DNA of 9,248 bases. It comes from Methylovulum sp. (GTDB taxonomy: Bacteria; Pseudomonadota; Gammaproteobacteria; Methylococcales; Methylomonadaceae). The DNA lies in the NCBI GenBank assembly GCA_016919605.1, contig JACXTQ010000333.1, positions 1 through 9,248 of the forward strand, given 5' to 3'. Position numbers and translations under genes: made by a program. How positions within the stretch are numbered: the stretch's first letter is position 1; each line of letters starts with the position of its first letter. The notes below the pieces were generated by a model. It was given only the letters and a program-made list of their open reading frames with translations, was not told the DNA's origin and did no database searches. Shown here piece by piece: positions 6,135 to 9,248 of the stretch.

Positions 6135-7004
6135 TTAACTTGGCTTGGCCATCGACGATTTGAATAAGTCGATATTATTCTCAATAAGCTTTAGTTTTTC
6201 GGCGCAAACGCTGTCATGGCTTAACTGGGTTTTGGAATGTCTGATGATGTTTCGGAGCGCGTTTAAGGCCAGTTGGGTTTTGAGCGCATTAATGGCCTTT
6301 TTATAGGGTTTGTTGGACGCGTAAAAGTTGACTATGCGGGTTGGCTGGTAATTCAAACCTAAAGACGCGCACCAATCTGTCCATTTAAAGCTGTTGATAT
6401 GGTGGGAGGACACCGGTATCCAAGGTACCCGCAGGGTATCGGCGACAATGGCCCCGTGCATGGCTTCGGTGATTAACAGTTGTGATGCGCCTATTGCTTG
6501 GGAGATACTTACCACATCATGGCCTGCTGGCGAAATGTAATTGATGTTGAGCTTTTGGCAAACGTTTTGCCAAAAGCCGTCCGTTATTGAGTCGATATGG
6601 GGCATAAAAGAAACCGCATGATGTTTATGGCGGGGTTCAAAATAGTTCCTCAACAAAATGGCCGGGTCGGTCAGGGCATAAGTGCTGTCGATATTTAAGG
6701 CTTTGGCGGTCATGGGGCCTCGGACAAAAAATACCGAATAAGTCTCGTCAATGATGGCAGGATTGCCATACCCTGAACCTACCCCAAAAATAATTTTGCG
6801 TGGGGCGCTGGGAATACGGGTATTGAGTAGTGTGCCAATGCCATAAAAAAGTTTTTTTTCTTTGTTGTTGTCCTCTTGAAATTCAGCACCATGCAGGCAA
6901 TAGCCGCCAATCAGGTCAGCAAATAACTTAGGCCAAAGCCACTTGTTCAATTCATCGCCATAATTGCCGTCTTTGGCTTGGTAATACACTATTTTTACTG
7001 TCAT
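6135..7004 (-). CDS. Polysaccharide pyruvyl transferase family protein (ExoV-like)
   Basis: 289 aa, cytoplasmic. Members of this family transfer a pyruvyl ketal from phosphoenolpyruvate to a sugar of an exopolysaccharide or cell-wall polymer. Visible signatures: N14-Y-G-D-E-L-N-K-W-L-W-P at 14-25, which is the ExoV-type opening; FGVGSG 73-78; RGPMTAKAL 95-103; DPAILL 113-118; MPH 134-136; and EAMHGAIVADTLRVPW 180-195 near the sugar-donor side of the fold. The C-terminus (from about 230) is Lys/Leu-rich and helical. The start has GGAA six to seven bases upstream, reading on the minus strand. No glycosyltransferase, Wzx or Wzy gene adjoins it, so its polymer cannot be named. It is convergent with the porin operon and divergent from the intergenic region to its right, so it is probably monocistronic. 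Confidence 0.85.
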   Translation of the reverse strand: MTVKIVYYQAKDGNYGDELNKWLWPKLFADLIGGYCLHGAEFQEDNNKEKKLFYGIGTLLNTRIPSAPRKIIFGVGSGYGNPAIIDETYSVFFVRGPMTAKALNIDSTYALTDPAILLRNYFEPRHKHHAVSFMPHIDSITDGFWQNVCQKLNINYISPAGHDVVSISQAIGASQLLITEAMHGAIVADTLRVPWIPVSSHHINSFKWTDWCASLGLNYQPTRIVNFYASNKPYKKAINALKTQLALNALRNIIRHSKTQLSHDSVCAEKLKLIENNIDLFKSSMAKPS

Positions 7005-7065
7005 TTCATTTCCATAGTTGCTTGGCGGATAGGCGCTCTCGGCGTTGTGGGTATTGTTAGTGCCA

Positions 7066-7074
7066 ATAATAACA
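7066..7074 (-). promoter_or_regulatory. Possible extended -10 for the pyruvyl transferase gene
   Basis: On the minus strand this reads TGTTATTAT, an extended -10 (TG-n-TATTAT) with no convincing -35. It would start transcription near 7059 and give a leader of about 55 bases. The evidence is motif resemblance in an AT-rich stretch only. Confidence 0.25.
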
Positions 7075-7107
7075 TTTAATAATATTTAGTTGGATAAGGT
7101 TATGCTA

Positions 7108-7154
7108 AGGCCAGACAAAATGGCCTATGTCCCTTTATTATTAAGGGATTTTTT
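7108..7154 (+). terminator. Two stacked hairpins ending in a T-run (strong intrinsic terminator form)
   Basis: AGGCCA (7108-7113)/TGGCCT (7121-7126) with a 7-base loop is followed three bases later by TCCCTT (7130-7135)/AAGGGA (7143-7148), 7-base loop, and T6 at 7149-7154. Both stems are perfect. No gene lies upstream on this strand since the neighbour at 6135-7004 points left, so the terminator may close a short untranslated RNA starting near 7088. Confidence 0.6.
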
Positions 7155-7245
7155 GTGGTTGGATGGATTGTGTCGGGTTAGCTAAGGGGGAGGGCTGGCA
7201 AGTAGTTGTGGTGATAGGCTGGAAAGACGCAGTAATTGCTTAGGG

Positions 7246-7294
7246 TCTGTTGGCCGCACAACACTGGCATAAACCGGGTTGGCTTTTTTGTTAA
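7246..7294 (+). repeat. Degenerate direct repeat, copy 1
   Basis: TCTGTTGGCCGCA (7246-7258), a middle part with CTGGC, then GGCTTTTTTGTTAA (7281-7294). The same blocks come in the same order and similar spacing in copy 2 (7611-7663). TGTTG/CAACA (7248-7252/7259-7263) also forms a hairpin here. Confidence 0.45.
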
Positions 7295-7427
7295 GGAATA
7301 TAAGGAAGTAGATTATGGCATATAAATTGTCTGTCAGATATTAAGGCCTGATCCAATACTGTAGTAAGGCAGCGTATTGTGGCGAGGTATCATTGGCGTG
7401 GTTTTTGCGGAAATGGACAAAAAAGTT

Positions 7428-7484
7428 AAGCGGTTGTGGATAAAATAACATCTGGCAAAAACTAATTTTTTTCGCAACCCGCTT
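7428..7484. repeat. Imperfect inverted repeat within an AT-rich block
   Basis: AAGCGGTTGTG (7428-7438) pairs with CGCAACCCGCTT (7473-7484), with one bulged C and one G-T pair. Inside, AAAAA and TTTTT around CTAA make a second small stem. The surrounding 7341-7530 block could be a miniature or degraded mobile sequence, but I see no terminal inverted repeats or transposase. Confidence 0.4.
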
Positions 7485-7610
7485 GGTTTGCTTAAGAAAA
7501 TTCGCCCATGAATGAGTGGGCTTGCCCATTATGTGTAAAAGTCACTTTTTATCTGTGTACTAATTAATAGTATTTATTTACTTTTATTGGTACTGTAGAT
7601 ACACGGCCTA

Positions 7611-7663
7611 TCTGGTTGGCCGCAATGCGCTACCAAGCTGGCGAAATAGTGGCTTTTTGTTAA
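7611..7663 (+). repeat. Degenerate direct repeat, copy 2
   Basis: TCTGGTTGGCCGCA (7611-7624), a middle part with AAGCTGGC, then GGCTTTTTGTTAA (7651-7663). It matches copy 1 with small gaps. GCTAC/GTGGC can form a stem before the T-run. It ends just ahead of the Roadblock promoter region. Confidence 0.45.
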
Positions 7664-7725
7664 ATGATAACCATTTTTTAGGCTTAGTTAAATTGTGCAA
7701 CCCATTAAATTAGCGGTTTATTTTT

Positions 7726-7731
7726 TATAAT
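7726..7731 (+). promoter_or_regulatory. Consensus -10 element for the Roadblock gene
   Basis: A perfect TATAAT, 17 bases after a poor -35 candidate (CATTAA, 7703-7708). Transcription would start near 7738 with a leader of about 93 bases. A TTGACA at 7780-7785 lacks a -10 at proper spacing. Confidence 0.45.
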
Positions 7732-7830
7732 ACGCCCGGCCATGAAGCGACAATGGTTTTATCTTTCAAATAGTCAAATTTGACAGCCTAGCAGACCTAC
7801 CCTCCCTTTTACATACCTAGGAACACTGTT

Positions 7831-8178
7831 ATGAACTCGATACTCGAAGATTTGAACAATACCTGCGTTAATATCCAAGGTTCCGCTTTTATTTCAACCG
7901 ATGGCCTAGTCATTGCCTCGGCATTGCCGCACGATATGAATGAGGACACCTTTGGTGCCGTCAGTGCCGCGTTAAATTCTGTGGGGATGCAAAGTATCCA
8001 TGATCTTGCCGATGGCGTTCTGGAACACGTCATGATTAAAAGCTCGCTGAATTACATCCTGATGATCCAAGCCGGCAAAGAAGCGGTGTTGACCGTTGTC
8101 CTAAAATCCCACGCTGAATTGGATAATGTCATGTCAAACATCAGGCATGCGGTTGAGAAAATAAGCTTTATCGCTTAA
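7831..8178 (+). CDS. Stand-alone Roadblock/LC7 domain protein (MglB-like)
   Basis: 115 aa, essentially one Roadblock/LC7 domain and nothing else. Typical patterns are visible: GSAFISTDGLVIASALP (about 17-33), then a helix with AVSAALNSVGMQ, the strand HVMIKSSLNYILMIQAG (about 66-83), and AVLTVVLK followed by an amphipathic C-terminal helix (NIRHAVEKISFIA). Such proteins dimerise and in bacteria modulate Ras-like GTPases (MglA) or serve in signalling and polarity complexes. No small GTPase gene is next to it here, so its partner is unknown. It has no signal peptide and is cytoplasmic. AGGAA at 7819-7823, seven bases before ATG, supports the start. It has its own promoter and terminator and is probably monocistronic. 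Confidence 0.9.
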   Translation: MNSILEDLNNTCVNIQGSAFISTDGLVIASALPHDMNEDTFGAVSAALNSVGMQSIHDLADGVLEHVMIKSSLNYILMIQAGKEAVLTVVLKSHAELDNVMSNIRHAVEKISFIA

Positions 8179-8221
8179 GCTTCACGGGAGTTTTGCCAAC
8201 GTGATACAAAGACCTTTTTCT

Positions 8222-8257
8222 GCAACCTTAGAGTAAGCTCCTGGGGTTGCTTTTTTT
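8222..8257 (+). terminator. Rho-independent terminator of the Roadblock gene
   Basis: GCAACC (8222-8227) pairs perfectly with GGTTGC (8245-8250); the 17-base interior can form a further GAG/CTC pairing. T7 follows at 8251-8257. It lies 44 bases after the Roadblock stop and separates it from cysM. Confidence 0.8.
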
Positions 8258-8315
8258 GAAGGCCGACGCACACCCAAACGCACGAAGAAAACGCAATTTT
8301 TAAACAGCGTTTTTA

Positions 8316-8324
8316 TGGGATAAT
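8316..8324 (+). promoter_or_regulatory. Extended -10 promoter for cysM
   Basis: TGGGATAAT is an extended -10 (TG-n-GATAAT). The -35 is weak (TTTTTA, 8297-8302, 16-base spacer). Transcription would start near 8331, about 26 bases before the cysM ATG. No CysB site can be recognised by eye. Confidence 0.4.
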
Positions 8325-8356
8325 CTGATTTTTCATTTTCCTATGCAGAAATAGCC

Positions 8357-9247
8357 ATGAATTATCCAACTATTGACTCTTTTGTCGGTAATACGCCTTT
8401 AGTCAGGCTGCAACGGTTGCCTGGCACTACCTCCAACACTATCCTGGTTAAATTGGAAGGCAATAATCCGGCCGGTTCGGTAAAAGACCGTCCCGCCTTG
8501 AGCATGATTAAGCATGCCGAAGCTAGGGGTGACATTAAGCCTGGTGATCGTTTGATTGAGGCGACTAGCGGTAATACTGGTATTGCCTTGGCGATGGCAG
8601 CGGCGATTAAAGGTTATAAGATGACCTTGATTATGCCGGACAATATGAGCGAAGAACGCCGCGCTTCTATGAAAGCTTATGGTGCGGAAATTATTTTGAC
8701 CCCCGCCGCCGGCAGTATGGAAGCGGCGATTGATTTGGCCAAAAGCATGGAAGCCCAAGGCTTGGGCAAGATTCTTGACCAATTTTCCAATCCCGATAAC
8801 CCACGGGCGCATTATGAGGGTACGGGGCCGGAAATCTGGCGGGACACCCAAGGGCAAATCACCCATTTTGTCAGTTCGATGGGCACAACCGGAACGATTA
8901 TGGGCAATTCACGATTTTTTAAGGAAAAAAATCCAGATATTCAAATCATCGGGGTGCAGCCGGAAGGTAATTCCAAAATCCCCGGCATCCGCCGCTGGCC
9001 TAAAGATTATCTGCCCAAGATTTACCACACGGAGAGGATTGACCGGATCATTGATGTTGACCAAACGACCGCCGAGCAAACTACCCGTGCGCTGGCGGCA
9101 CAAGAGGGCATTTTTGCCGGTATTTCTTCCGGCGGTGCGGTGGCGGTGGCTTTGAGGTTATCGGCGGAGCTTGAAAATGCGGTGATTGTCGCGATTGTTT
9201 GTGACCGTGGCGACCGCTACTTATCGACAGGGGTATTTCCAGGATGA
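8357..9247 (+). CDS. cysM: Cysteine synthase B, O-acetylserine sulfhydrylase B
   Basis: 296-aa PLP enzyme that makes L-cysteine from O-acetylserine with sulfide or thiosulfate; cytoplasmic, fold-type II. It follows E. coli CysM along its whole length: IGNTPLVRLQR-like opening (here FVGNTPLVRLQR), GNNPAGSVKDRPALSM with the PLP lysine K43, EATSGNTGIALAM (TSGNTG 70-75, phosphate/substrate loop), MPDNMSEERR, HFVSSMGTTGTIMG, GVQPEGNSKIPGIRRWP, and SSGGAVAVAL. RRWPKDYLPKIY is the CysM-type, not CysK-type, version of this region. It ends at DRGDRYLSTGVFPG, about seven residues shorter than E. coli CysM. The stop at 9245-9247 lies one base from the window edge, so the gene is complete. The ribosome site is weak. 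A three-codon frame ATG-CAG-AAA-TAG (8343-8354) precedes the start, perhaps by chance. Confidence 0.97.
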   Translation: MNYPTIDSFVGNTPLVRLQRLPGTTSNTILVKLEGNNPAGSVKDRPALSMIKHAEARGDIKPGDRLIEATSGNTGIALAMAAAIKGYKMTLIMPDNMSEERRASMKAYGAEIILTPAAGSMEAAIDLAKSMEAQGLGKILDQFSNPDNPRAHYEGTGPEIWRDTQGQITHFVSSMGTTGTIMGNSRFFKEKNPDIQIIGVQPEGNSKIPGIRRWPKDYLPKIYHTERIDRIIDVDQTTAEQTTRALAAQEGIFAGISSGGAVAVALRLSAELENAVIVAIVCDRGDRYLSTGVFPG

Positions 9248-9248
9248 C

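Larger units (their letters stand above)
7005..7830. other. Long intergenic region without a supported gene but with much structure
   Basis: This 826-base stretch holds, in order: AT-rich DNA with a possible minus-strand promoter; two stacked hairpins ending in T6 (7108-7154); the first copy of a degenerate direct repeat (7246-7294); a strong ribosome site (AAGGAAG 7302-7308) before a nine-codon frame, MAYKLSVRY, at 7315-7344; a block 7341-7530 with an inverted repeat and a 62-codon minus-strand frame of unlikely composition; the palindrome TGGGCTTGCCCA (7517-7528); the second direct-repeat copy (7611-7663); and the promoter of the Roadblock gene. I found no tRNA, rRNA, transposase or CRISPR array. 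Confidence 0.6.

Noticed and set aside
5985..6167. 60-codon + strand frame between the convergent genes
   Set aside because: TTG start without ribosome site, composition unlike a protein, and overlap with the end of the pyruvyl transferase gene.
7341..7529. 62-codon minus-strand frame in the intergenic block
   Set aside because: No recognisable domain, no convincing ribosome site, sits on an inverted repeat; kept only as part of a possible repeat element.
7665..7680. Fur-box-like TGATAACCATTTTTT upstream of the Roadblock gene
   Set aside because: Only the left half resembles the Fur consensus; the right half is a T-run.
1..9248. CRISPR array, tRNA or rRNA genes, intact insertion sequence, prophage genes
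   Set aside because: No regular repeat-spacer pattern, no cloverleaf or rRNA motif, and no transposase, integrase or phage protein seen on either strand.

Overview
The window looks like chromosomal DNA of a Gram-negative gammaproteobacterium. It has inner-membrane ExbB/ExbD/TonB-type proteins, an outer-membrane porin with a terminal Phe, a cysM very close to the E. coli enzyme, moderate GC and AT-rich intergenic DNA. Gene style and the porin type suggest a Methylococcales-like methanotroph, but this is an impression and not proven.

Layout: (1) 1-486 holds no convincing gene: hairpins and a T-tract terminator of an upstream unit (about 71-217), then an AT-rich leader with a possible promoter and repeats. 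(2) 487-5942 is a tightly packed five-gene operon on the + strand: an ExbB/TolQ-type proton-channel subunit carrying a secreted DUF2341 + LamG-like N-terminus, an ExbD subunit, a TonB/TolA-like transducer, a Porin_5-type outer-membrane porin with an N-terminal periplasmic coiled coil, and a small exported coiled-coil protein whose start overlaps the porin stop. (3) 6135-7004, minus strand, encodes an ExoV-like polysaccharide pyruvyl transferase convergent with the operon. (4) 7005-7830 is an 826-base stretch without a clear gene but with much structure: two stacked hairpins ending in a T-run, a degenerate direct repeat about 365 bases apart, a long inverted repeat and palindromes. (5) 7831-8178 is a stand-alone Roadblock/LC7 (MglB-like) protein followed by a good terminator. 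(6) 8357-9247 is cysM, complete, ending one base before the window edge.

The main item of interest is the five-gene operon. The parts add up to a self-contained trans-envelope energy-transduction module: a proton-driven ExbB/ExbD motor in the inner membrane, a TonB/TolA-like rod across the periplasm, and, encoded with them, one specific outer-membrane barrel and a coiled-coil partner. Fusion of a predicted carbohydrate/ligand-binding-type periplasmic sensor region to the motor subunit, loss of the usual TM3 glutamate in that subunit, and the absence of the usual TonB membrane histidine suggest a specialised relative of Ton/Tol rather than the housekeeping systems. Its substrate cannot be read from the sequence.
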